Assembly (NCBI GenBank): GCA_004525155.1
Contig: SPDA01000180.1
Location: forward strand, 1 to 5,481
DNA: 5,481 bases
Origin: Spirochaetales bacterium
GTDB taxonomy: Bacteria > Spirochaetota > Spirochaetia > SPDA01
Direction: 5' to 3'
Under the pieces are notes generated by a model, which was not told the DNA's origin, did not search any database, and saw nothing but the letters and a program-made list of their open reading frames with translations. Shown piece by piece: positions 1 through 5,400 of the stretch; position 1 is the stretch's first letter, and every line of letters starts with the position of its first letter. A program made the position numbers and the translations under genes.

Positions 1-760
1 CGGTAAGCCGTTTAAGCAGAATCCCGGCATACGCCCAGACGATGACGGCGGAATAGGCCGGGTCCCTCCGGCTGAACACAACCAGAAGACCTATCACCAG
101 CCCTGCCCCCATGACCAGCACTGTCCAGAAACTCTCGGAAAGGCCGAATCCGTTCCAGCCCAGGTTAACCAGGAGCGCCGTTATATTGGCGATGGTTGCT
201 ACCGTAATCCAGCCCAGGTAAATGCTCATGGGCAGGTGGATAAATACCTTTTCCCTCATCTTCAGGGTTTTCTGCCGGGCGTCACCGGAGGCTGCCTCAG
301 TTTCTGCATTCCTGCCGGCGGTGCGGCCGTACCTCACCCCGAGACGCAGGTACATTATCAGCAGACTCGCGAGAATAACCAGCATGAGTATCAGGGAAAG
401 GCCTACCATTTTGTGGTGCCAGGCGAAAATCCAGCCGATATTCGCGGCGCAGGAGAGCAGGAAGAACCAGGAAATCCGGTCGAGAAACGAAGGATACTGG
501 CTGTCGCCGGAGATGGTCTGGTCCTTTTTGAACAGCCCGACGGCCTGGTAAACTGCAAAAATCCCCAAAAGCAGGTAAATAAGCCCCCAGATGGAGAAGG
601 TAAGCCCGGCGGGCACGAAAAGGTTGGGGTAGGAATCTGAAAGCTCACCTGTGTTGTTGCCTGCGATAGGCAGTATGTTGGCAAGGGCGTTCACAGCAAT
701 GGTGCCGAGGAAACCCAGAATATTTAATACCTGTAACGCTTTTCGAAGCGGTGTTTTCAT
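1..760 (-). CDS. TspO/MBR-related multi-pass membrane protein, C-terminus cut off by window edge
   Basis: The ATG at 758-760 follows a full TAAGGAGG ribosome binding site (765-772) at 4 nt spacing, and the frame stays open for 253 codons to the left edge. The product is strongly hydrophobic, with about seven probable membrane segments near residues 10-30, 52-74, 97-115, 120-140, 175-198, 210-229 and 236-250. Three segments resemble TspO/MBR hallmarks: PNLFVPAGLTFSIWGLIYLL (45-64) corresponds to the Pro-x-Trp-x-Pro-Pro-Gly helix-1 motif, AANIGW (105-110) to the Asn-x-x-Trp motif, and PMSIYLGWITVATIAN (177-192) to the Pro-Tyr-x-x-Trp...Ala-x-x-x-Asn helix. Eight tryptophans are visible. Classical TspO is about 160 residues with five helices; this protein is longer, with a charged loop at 146-171 and extra C-terminal helices, like proteins annotated 'tryptophan-rich sensory protein' in Firmicutes and others. 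TspO proteins bind porphyrins and related ligands in membranes; whether this longer branch does so is unknown. The gene has its own promoter, separate from the ABC operon. Confidence 0.8.
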   Translation of the reverse strand, partial: MKTPLRKALQVLNILGFLGTIAVNALANILPIAGNNTGELSDSYPNLFVPAGLTFSIWGLIYLLLGIFAVYQAVGLFKKDQTISGDSQYPSFLDRISWFFLLSCAANIGWIFAWHHKMVGLSLILMLVILASLLIMYLRLGVRYGRTAGRNAETEAASGDARQKTLKMREKVFIHLPMSIYLGWITVATIANITALLVNLGWNGFGLSESFWTVLVMGAGLVIGLLVVFSRRDPAYSAVIVWAYAGILLKRLT

Positions 761-786
761 AAAACCTCCTTACGAGACCTTATAAC

Positions 787-815
787 AGTATATTCCTCGA
801 TGTGGGCGGTGTCAA
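787..815 (-). promoter_or_regulatory. sigma70-type promoter of the TspO-like gene
   Basis: On the minus strand, TTGACA (810-815, perfect -35) is followed by a 17-nt spacer and TATACT (787-792, 5 of 6 matches to the -10 consensus). Transcription would start near 780, giving a leader of about 20 nt that is nearly all ribosome binding site. Position, spacing and direction fit the TspO-like gene starting at 760. Confidence 0.8.
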
Positions 816-937
816 ATCCAGTTTGCGGGCAATAGGAGCAGGGATTAAGCGTTCATGCCCGGCACTGGGGCGCGCATCGGCAGTACCGAGCCGGAAAATC
901 TGCGCACCATGTTCGGGAGCGTCAACAGGGAAAGCTT

Positions 938-972
938 AAAAAAAACGGGAGGGGCTTTTAACCCGCTCCCGT
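938..972 (-). terminator. rho-independent terminator of the ABC transporter operon
   Basis: Read on the minus strand, the arm ACGGGAG-C-GGG pairs with CCC-CTCCCGT around the loop TTAAAAG. This gives ten base pairs with one bulged C, followed directly by a run of eight T (rc of 938-945, the first T taking part in the stem). It lies 21 bp past the stop codon of the binding-protein gene. On the plus strand no T run follows the hairpin, so it should act in one direction only and insulate the TspO-like gene from readthrough. Confidence 0.92.
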
Positions 973-993
973 CCATTCCAATGCCGCGTGATT

Positions 994-1962
994 TTAGTAG
1001 GCGTTGCTCAGGTACTGGGCGACATTTGCGGAAGTGACCACGAAGGTCGGCAGGATAACGTCTTTCGGAGAAGTCCCGCCCTGAAGAAGTTTCTTGGCGA
1101 GAATGATGGCATCCGCGCCCATTGTGGGGAAGTAGGACATGGACGCGCCGAAGAGCGGGTGTTTTTCCTGGAGATACTTGTACGCGGTCACTGACCCGCC
1201 GTAACCGGTGATGAACTTGATGTCCGTGCGCTTTGCGCTTTCGATGGCGGTAATGGCGCCGACTGCGGCCTCATCGTCCTGGGTGTAAATTGCGTCGATT
1301 TTCGGATAGGCCGGCAGAATGTTGGACATGGCCTTGAGGCCAGCCTGCTGATTGAACTCACCGTCGCCTTCGGCCAGGACCTTGATGCCCGGGTAGTTCT
1401 TCTTGAGGGTGTCCATGAAGCCGTTGTACCTCTGGAGGTCGATGGGAATACCCACATAGCTCCTGAGGATGGCGATATCGCCTTTTCCGCTCAGGCGGTC
1501 GCCCAGGTATTTGGCAGCATTAACACCGCACTGGTAATTGTCGCCGGCGAGGAACCAGTTGTACTTGTCGCTTTCGATGGCGCGGTCAAGAATCATGGAT
1601 TTGATGCCGGCAGCGAAGATTTCCTCGCAGATCGGCGTCATGAGGGTGCCGTTGCCGGGCAGGGTGATGATCATGTCATACCCGCCGCTTTTGAACGTCT
1701 GGAGCATGTTGAGCTGGTCGGCATCGTCTACTGCGTTCTTCACGGTAAACTCGAACTTGTCCGCGTCTTTCTTCGTTTCAGCGAGGACTGAATCGAGAAG
1801 TTTCGCCTGCCACGCGTTGTTAGCGGGGGGCAATGACACGGCTACCTTGATTTTTTTGGCTGCAGCTGCAGCCGGCGCCGCTTCTTTTCCGCCCCCGGCG
1901 AAAACCATGAAGGGCAGCAGTAAGAGGACCGCGATTGTCATGATAAGAACAATTCTTTTCAT
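994..1962 (-). CDS. periplasmic sugar-type substrate-binding protein of ABC importer (Peripla_BP_4/RbsB-like)
   Basis: This 322-residue protein is the exported solute receptor of the importer encoded just upstream. Residues 1-22 form a signal peptide: Lys-Arg, a hydrophobic stretch (IVLIMTIAVLLLLPFMV), then Phe-Ala before Gly-Gly-Gly-Lys-Glu. There is no lipobox cysteine, so signal peptidase I cleavage near Ala22 is likely. An Ala-rich linker (28-35) precedes the two-lobed fold from about residue 37. Family hallmarks are the first strand KIKVAVSLPPANNAW (37-51), LDR (125-127), RYNGF (178-182), TQDDEAAVGAI (227-237) and ITGYGGS (251-257). Length is normal for the family. Asp126, Arg127, Arg178 and Phe203 appear to match E. 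coli RbsB ribose contacts, whereas Gly255 stands where RbsB has an aspartate, so the ligand is probably not plain ribose. The start is fixed by AGGGAGG (1969-1975), 6 nt upstream. It is the last gene of the operon and is followed by a strong terminator. Confidence 0.92.
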   Translation of the reverse strand: MKRIVLIMTIAVLLLLPFMVFAGGGKEAAPAAAAAKKIKVAVSLPPANNAWQAKLLDSVLAETKKDADKFEFTVKNAVDDADQLNMLQTFKSGGYDMIITLPGNGTLMTPICEEIFAAGIKSMILDRAIESDKYNWFLAGDNYQCGVNAAKYLGDRLSGKGDIAILRSYVGIPIDLQRYNGFMDTLKKNYPGIKVLAEGDGEFNQQAGLKAMSNILPAYPKIDAIYTQDDEAAVGAITAIESAKRTDIKFITGYGGSVTAYKYLQEKHPLFGASMSYFPTMGADAIILAKKLLQGGTSPKDVILPTFVVTSANVAQYLSNAY

Positions 1963-1963
1963 T

Positions 1964-1982
1964 TTCTTCCTCCCTTGAAGAA
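1964..1982 (-). promoter_or_regulatory. hairpin presenting the ribosome binding site of the binding-protein gene
   Basis: In the mRNA, UUCUUC and GAAGAA (rc of 1977-1982 and 1964-1969) are perfect inverted arms of 6 bp around the 7-nt loop AAGGGAG, which holds most of the Shine-Dalgarno sequence. The hairpin ends one nucleotide before the ATG. Arms and loop are seen directly; any effect on translation of the distal binding-protein gene is inference. Confidence 0.4.
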
Positions 1983-1996
1983 TTAGTTATTTCTCA

Positions 1997-2986
1997 TTAC
2001 CGCTCCCGTCTCTGGATGAGCACCGCAAAGAGTATGACTGCACCCTTTACGGCCCCGGAGAGATAGGGCGATATATTGAGCATGATCATCATGTTATTTA
2101 CTATTCCCAGGAGCACAAAACCGACGATGGTTCCTATAAGCCTTCCCTTGCCGCCGCTTAAAGCCGTGCCGCCTACGATAACCGCGGTTATGGCTTCGAA
2201 CTCGTAGAGAGCGCCGGAAGTCGTAGCGGCAACAGCCGCCATGCGGGACATCTCTATGGTAGCGGCAATACCGGTGCACAGGCCCACGAGCATATAGGTG
2301 AATATCTTTATCCTGTCCACTTTTATTCCGGAATATCGGGCTGCGTTTTCATTGCCGCCGACTGCAAACACATAGGTGCCGAATTTCGTCCGTGTCAGAA
2401 CGATGAAAAGCACCAGGGCCAGAAATATGACCGTAATGAAGGGTACCGGTATATTGAAGATGGATCCGTTGCCTATCCTCGTAAACTGGGGAATCCTGTT
2501 GCCGATAATCGTGGCTCCACGGCAGAAATACATGACCACGGACCTCGCGATAATTCCTACAGCCAGGGTTACGATAAAAGGCGGGAGCTTGGCCTTGGTA
2601 ATAATGATGCCGTTGATAAAACCGAACCCCACAGCTATAAGGCAGCATATAAGAATTGCGACAGGAAGCGGAAAAAGCGGAGAGCCGTCCGGTGCCACCA
2701 TGCGCTGAAGAAGGATGAGCACTGCGCCGGAGGTTGCAAGCACGGGACCGCTCGAAAGGTCGATTCCGCCCGCTATGATGACGAAGGTCATCCCGAGGCC
2801 AATCGCCCCGACGGTGGATGTGTTGCGGAGGATGTTGAGAAGGTTCTCGGGCCGCAGAAACCTGGGAGCGGCAATGCCGCACAAAAGGAGTATGACAACG
2901 AAGACGACTATAACGCTGTAATTCTGCCAGATTTTTTTTATCAGATTAAGCAAGCGGCTTTCAGGTTTTACTGTATCAGCATCCAT
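1997..2986 (-). CDS. ABC transporter inner-membrane permease, ribose/xylose/galactose type (BPD_transp_2, RbsC-like)
   Basis: This 329-residue integral membrane protein forms the translocation channel, presumably as a homodimer because only one permease gene is present. About nine or ten hydrophobic segments follow a short cytoplasmic N-terminus (1-20). Motifs typical of RbsC-family permeases are ATP-independent fold markers: GLGMTFVIIAGGIDLSSGPV (63-82), LPPFIVTLA (134-142), the cytoplasmic coupling loop with VGGNENAARYSGIKVDRIK (209-227) and FEAITAVIVGGTALSGGKG (263-281). The C-terminus ends in a basic stretch, QRRER. Length is normal for the family. The ATG at 2984-2986 is preceded by AGGGAGAA (2991-2998) at 4 nt spacing. 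It lies 14 bp after the ATPase stop and 34 bp before the binding-protein start, so the three genes form one transcription unit. The substrate cannot be read from the permease. Confidence 0.93.
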   Translation of the reverse strand: MDADTVKPESRLLNLIKKIWQNYSVIVVFVVILLLCGIAAPRFLRPENLLNILRNTSTVGAIGLGMTFVIIAGGIDLSSGPVLATSGAVLILLQRMVAPDGSPLFPLPVAILICCLIAVGFGFINGIIITKAKLPPFIVTLAVGIIARSVVMYFCRGATIIGNRIPQFTRIGNGSIFNIPVPFITVIFLALVLFIVLTRTKFGTYVFAVGGNENAARYSGIKVDRIKIFTYMLVGLCTGIAATIEMSRMAAVAATTSGALYEFEAITAVIVGGTALSGGKGRLIGTIVGFVLLGIVNNMMIMLNISPYLSGAVKGAVILFAVLIQRRER

Positions 2987-3000
2987 GTTCTTCTCCCTGC

Positions 3001-4485
3001 CTATACATTTGTTGCATAATACATCACTTTGGATTCCGTCAGTTCAGAAGACTGAAGCATGCCGGTAATTCTTCCCTCGTGCATGACAATGACCCTCTCG
3101 CAAATGGTAAGTATTTCCGGCAAATCCGAGGATACGATGACAATGGCAACGCCTTCCGCGGCAAGTTCCTTGATAATACGGTAAATTTCCTGCCGCGCGC
3201 CGACATCGACACCGCGGGTCGGTTCATCCATCACCAGCACTTTCGCGCCGGAAACGAGCCACTTGGCCAGGGCCACCTTCTGCTGGTTGCCCCCGGACAG
3301 GTTGCTAACGTTTTGAGCCGGGCTGTTGCACCGGATATTGAGCCTTTCTATCATTTTCTTCGTGTTCGCGGTATAGACTTTCCTGCTTTTGAACATGCCC
3401 TTGTTTTTCTGCCAGAACACGTAGTTCGTGTTTTCGTTTATGTCCCTGCAGAGTACGAGGCCGGTTTCCTTGCGGTCTTCGGTCACGAATCCCAGATTCG
3501 ACTTTATGGCGTCTATCGCGCTCCGGACAGCCACGGGTTTGCCGTTTATGAAGACCTGCCCCGTACGCGGTTTTCGTATACCGAAGATGACTTCCATGAG
3601 TTCGGTCCGCCCCGCGCCCACGAGGCCGCTGAAACCGAGGATTTCGCCCCTGCGTACCTTAAACCCGACATCCTGGAGCATATGGTCGGTAACATTTTTA
3701 ACCTCCAGCATAACCGCGTCCGGGTCTCCGGTAAAATCCGTCACCGCAGATTCCGTTATTTCACGGCCCACCATCAGGGTGGCAATGTCCTTGACCGTGA
3801 CTTCATTGACGTTTTTGGTGGCCACAAAATACCCGTCGCGCAGGACTGTCACTTTCTGGCAGACGTCCGAAATTTCCTTCAGACGGTGGGAAATATAGAC
3901 CACCGCTATATCCTGACTGGCCAGATTGCCAATCAGGTCGAAGAGTATCGTGGTTTCCTTGCCGGTCAGCACGGAGGTGGGCTCATCCATTACCAGGAGT
4001 TCCACGTTGAAAGAAATCGCCTTGGCAATTTCAACCATCTGTTTCTGCGCGATTTTCAATTCCCGCACCTTGCGCCTTGGATCGATCTTTTCCCCGAGCT
4101 TGGCGAGAAGAGCCGCGGCATCTTCATTCATTTTATTGAAATTGATGAAACCCGCGGGGGTCCGGGGTTCGCGGCGGAGAAAAATGTTCTGTGCAATGGT
4201 GAGTTCGTTGAGCAGGTTCAGTTCCTGGTGTATCATGGATAGGCCCAGGTGATGCATCTCCAGGGGGGTTGCGTTTTTCGGTATGATGCTGCCTTTAAAG
4301 ACTACATCTCCCGCGTCCTGGATGTAAATACCGGCCAGGATTTTCATCAGGGTGGATTTGCCGGCGCCGTTTTCGCCGCACAGGGCCATGACCTCGCCTT
4401 TATCCACGGAGAAATCGACATTATGCAGGACTTCTACGCCGAAAAAACTCTTGCATATACCCTGCATGTTGAGAAGTTTCGCCAT
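3001..4485 (-). CDS. sugar ABC importer ATP-binding protein with two fused nucleotide-binding domains (RbsA/MglA/XylG-like)
   Basis: This 494-residue cytoplasmic ATPase has the duplicated architecture specific to CUT2 importers. Domain 1 (about 1-240) has Walker A GENGAGKST (37-45), Q-loop Gln87, a variant signature LKIAQKQMVEIAKA (143-156), Walker B LLVMDEPTS (163-171) and H-loop His200 in YISHR. Domain 2 (about 255-494) has the family's degenerate Walker A GLVGAGRTE (287-295, Arg in place of Lys), a consensus signature LSGGNQQKV (396-404), Walker B VLVMDEPTRG (416-425) and Ser-Ser-Asp (452-454) in place of the H-loop histidine. This pattern, an ordinary Walker A in the first half and a degenerate one in the second, is normal for RbsA/MglA and not a sign of decay. 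The start ATG (4483-4485) has AGGTGGAG (4494-4501) 8 nt upstream. It is the first gene of the operon, directly behind the promoter at 4509-4537. Confidence 0.95.
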   Translation of the reverse strand: MAKLLNMQGICKSFFGVEVLHNVDFSVDKGEVMALCGENGAGKSTLMKILAGIYIQDAGDVVFKGSIIPKNATPLEMHHLGLSMIHQELNLLNELTIAQNIFLRREPRTPAGFINFNKMNEDAAALLAKLGEKIDPRRKVRELKIAQKQMVEIAKAISFNVELLVMDEPTSVLTGKETTILFDLIGNLASQDIAVVYISHRLKEISDVCQKVTVLRDGYFVATKNVNEVTVKDIATLMVGREITESAVTDFTGDPDAVMLEVKNVTDHMLQDVGFKVRRGEILGFSGLVGAGRTELMEVIFGIRKPRTGQVFINGKPVAVRSAIDAIKSNLGFVTEDRKETGLVLCRDINENTNYVFWQKNKGMFKSRKVYTANTKKMIERLNIRCNSPAQNVSNLSGGNQQKVALAKWLVSGAKVLVMDEPTRGVDVGARQEIYRIIKELAAEGVAIVIVSSDLPEILTICERVIVMHEGRITGMLQSSELTESKVMYYATNV

Positions 4486-4504
4486 CTATGAATCTCCACC
4501 TACT

Positions 4505-4528
4505 AAACATTAGAATGTCATTATGTTT
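4505..4528. promoter_or_regulatory. candidate operator palindrome over the ABC promoter
   Basis: AAACAT (4505-4510) and ATGTTT (4523-4528) are perfect inverted half-sites separated by 12 bp, with two further matching pairs inside. The dyad covers the -10 box and most of the spacer, the expected place for a repressor operator. No regulator gene lies in the window, so the binding protein is unknown, and a short AT-rich dyad can arise by chance. Confidence 0.4.
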
Positions 4529-4537
4529 TTTTGTCAA
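4509..4537 (-). promoter_or_regulatory. sigma70-type promoter of the ABC importer operon
   Basis: On the minus strand, TTGACA (4532-4537, perfect) is separated by 17 nt from TCTAAT (4509-4514, 5 of 6 matches to TATAAT). The spacer begins with six A. Transcription would begin near 4502, giving a leader of only about 17 nt that starts at the Shine-Dalgarno sequence, so there is no room for a riboswitch. Regulation, if any, must act on the DNA. Confidence 0.8.
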
Positions 4538-4591
4538 GCTGTTTATTCCAGGAACACCAGTACGGCGGCTGTAACTGCAGCCCGAAGGCGG

Positions 4592-4614
4592 TCCGGCATG
4601 GGCCGGAAGTTCCG
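4592..4614. promoter_or_regulatory. overlapping GC-rich palindromes upstream of the hydrolase promoter
   Basis: TCCGGC (4592-4597) and GCCGGA (4602-4607) form a perfect 6-bp inverted repeat around ATGG. Overlapping it, CGGAAGTTCCG (4604-4614) is a perfect palindrome around a central G. Both lie just upstream of the -35 box at 4619, where an activator could bind. Neither is followed by a T run, so they are not terminators. Function is inferred from position only. Confidence 0.3.
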
Positions 4615-4618
4615 CGGC

Positions 4619-4647
4619 TTGAAATTTTTGCCGTTACCACCTATCAT
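4619..4647 (+). promoter_or_regulatory. sigma70-type promoter of the isochorismatase-family hydrolase gene
   Basis: TTGAAA (4619-4624, 5 of 6 matches) is followed by a 17-nt spacer and TATCAT (4642-4647, 5 of 6 matches). Transcription would start near 4654, leaving a leader of about 30 nt before the ATG at 4684. The -35 box lies about 80 bp from that of the divergent ABC promoter, so the two could share regulators. Confidence 0.72.
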
Positions 4648-4663
4648 CTGTATTCATCTAAAG

Positions 4664-4675
4664 CCTTTTAAAAGG
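4664..4675 (+). promoter_or_regulatory. perfect palindrome overlapping the hydrolase ribosome binding site
   Basis: CCTTTTAAAAGG is a perfect 12-bp palindrome whose right half supplies most of the Shine-Dalgarno sequence AAAGGAG (4671-4677). In RNA it could fold only into a weak 4-bp stem with a UUAA loop, partly hiding the ribosome binding site; as DNA it could be a protein site within the leader. It may also be chance. Confidence 0.3.
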
Positions 4676-4683
4676 AGTAGCTG

Positions 4684-5400
4684 ATGCTTTCGCATGATGA
4701 TATTGCCGCCCGCAATTCGGCGCGCGTCATGGAAACCCATCGGATGGATCCGAAACGTACCGCCCTGCTCGTCATAGACATGCAGCGCGGGTTCATGGAC
4801 CCGGCCGCATCCCTGTATGTTCCGACCTCAAAAGATATTCTCGGGCCCGTAAAAGGACTGGTGGAATACTGCCGTGGCGCAGGCATCCCCGTCATATTCA
4901 CGGAGTTTATTGCCTCCCCCGACATGCCGACTCTCCGCAAAGACCCTTTCGGTCCGGAACATCTGACGGTAGAGCCGGGGTCTGCCGAAGCCGGCCGGCC
5001 GACAGGCTGGGGCTTGCCCTCCGGCAGCTGCGTGCTCGGGGCGGAGGGCGCCGAATCCCACGACACGGTTGAGGAACTTAAGCCCCTGCCCGGGGAACCT
5101 GTAATCCGCGCCTACACCCTGGACAAGTTTTACGGCACCCCCCTGGATCTGGCTCTCCGGAGCAGGGACATCCGCTTCCTAATGGTGACGGGCCTGCTCG
5201 CCGATCTTTGCGTTCTGTCAACAGTTTTCAGCGCCAACGCCAGGGAGTACAGGGTTACGGCCATAACCGACGGCATAACCACCCTGTGGCCGGATATTCT
5301 CAAAGCCGTGTATGATATTTTCAGGAGAAAGCTGGCTAGGCTGTTCACCGCCGCGGAAGCTGAGGCGGAACTGAAAGGTGCGCATGGAACATCCCGATAA
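4684..5400 (+). CDS. isochorismatase-superfamily cysteine hydrolase
   Basis: This 238-residue, probably cytoplasmic enzyme has no signal peptide or membrane segment. The superfamily catalytic triad is complete: Asp32 in ALLVIDMQRGF (27-37), Lys148 in LDKFYGTPLD (146-155) and Cys176 in VTGLLADLCV (168-177). It is followed by the usual helix (STVFSANAREY) and the ITDGI turn (195-199). Members hydrolyse C-N bonds of amides and ureides (nicotinamidase, N-carbamoylsarcosine amidase, biuret hydrolase, ureidoacrylate hydrolase) or the isochorismate ether; which reaction applies here cannot be decided from the sequence. About 25 residues precede the core, and residues 78-135 hold a long Gly/Pro-rich segment where substrate residues often lie. 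The ATG at 4684 is chosen because AAAGGAG (4671-4677) sits 6 nt upstream; Met16 and Met21 lack such a site. It is transcribed away from the ABC operon, and its end overlaps the next frame. Confidence 0.9.
   Translation: MLSHDDIAARNSARVMETHRMDPKRTALLVIDMQRGFMDPAASLYVPTSKDILGPVKGLVEYCRGAGIPVIFTEFIASPDMPTLRKDPFGPEHLTVEPGSAEAGRPTGWGLPSGSCVLGAEGAESHDTVEELKPLPGEPVIRAYTLDKFYGTPLDLALRSRDIRFLMVTGLLADLCVLSTVFSANAREYRVTAITDGITTLWPDILKAVYDIFRRKLARLFTAAEAEAELKGAHGTSR

Larger units (their letters stand above)
773..993. other. intergenic region between ABC operon end and TspO-like gene
   Basis: This 221-bp gap holds the ABC operon terminator at 938-972 and the TspO-gene promoter at 787-815. Between them (816-937) I see no convincing gene, repeat or RNA. 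A 60-codon open frame on the plus strand starting at 855 has no ribosome binding site and runs into the end of the binding-protein gene, so it is not counted. Confidence 0.7.

Noticed and set aside
222..640. Overlapping plus-strand open frames of 109 and 134 codons and a minus-strand frame at 403-684
   Set aside because: They are shadows of the TspO-like gene, whose frame has a perfect RBS, a strong promoter and a coherent membrane-protein translation.
855..1037. A 60-codon plus-strand open frame in the gap after the ABC operon
   Set aside because: It has no Shine-Dalgarno sequence upstream, crosses the terminator hairpin and runs into the 3' end of the binding-protein gene; the translation shows no family features.
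1855..1880. Short repetitive GCAGC/GCCG stretch in the binding-protein gene
   Set aside because: It simply encodes the Ala-rich linker after the signal peptide and is normal for exported proteins of this type.
1538..1978. A 146-codon plus-strand frame antisense to the binding-protein gene
   Set aside because: The opposite strand encodes a clear signal peptide and solute-binding fold here; this frame has no domain or RBS support.
3079..4242. A 387-codon open frame on the plus strand, antisense to the ABC ATPase gene
   Set aside because: It lies wholly inside a confidently identified gene on the other strand, has no convincing ribosome binding site, and its translation shows no recognisable domain. 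Long antisense frames arise from the codon bias of the real gene.
4486..4508. Possible riboswitch or attenuator in the ABC operon leader
   Set aside because: The predicted leader is only about 17 nt and is almost entirely ribosome binding site, too short for either.
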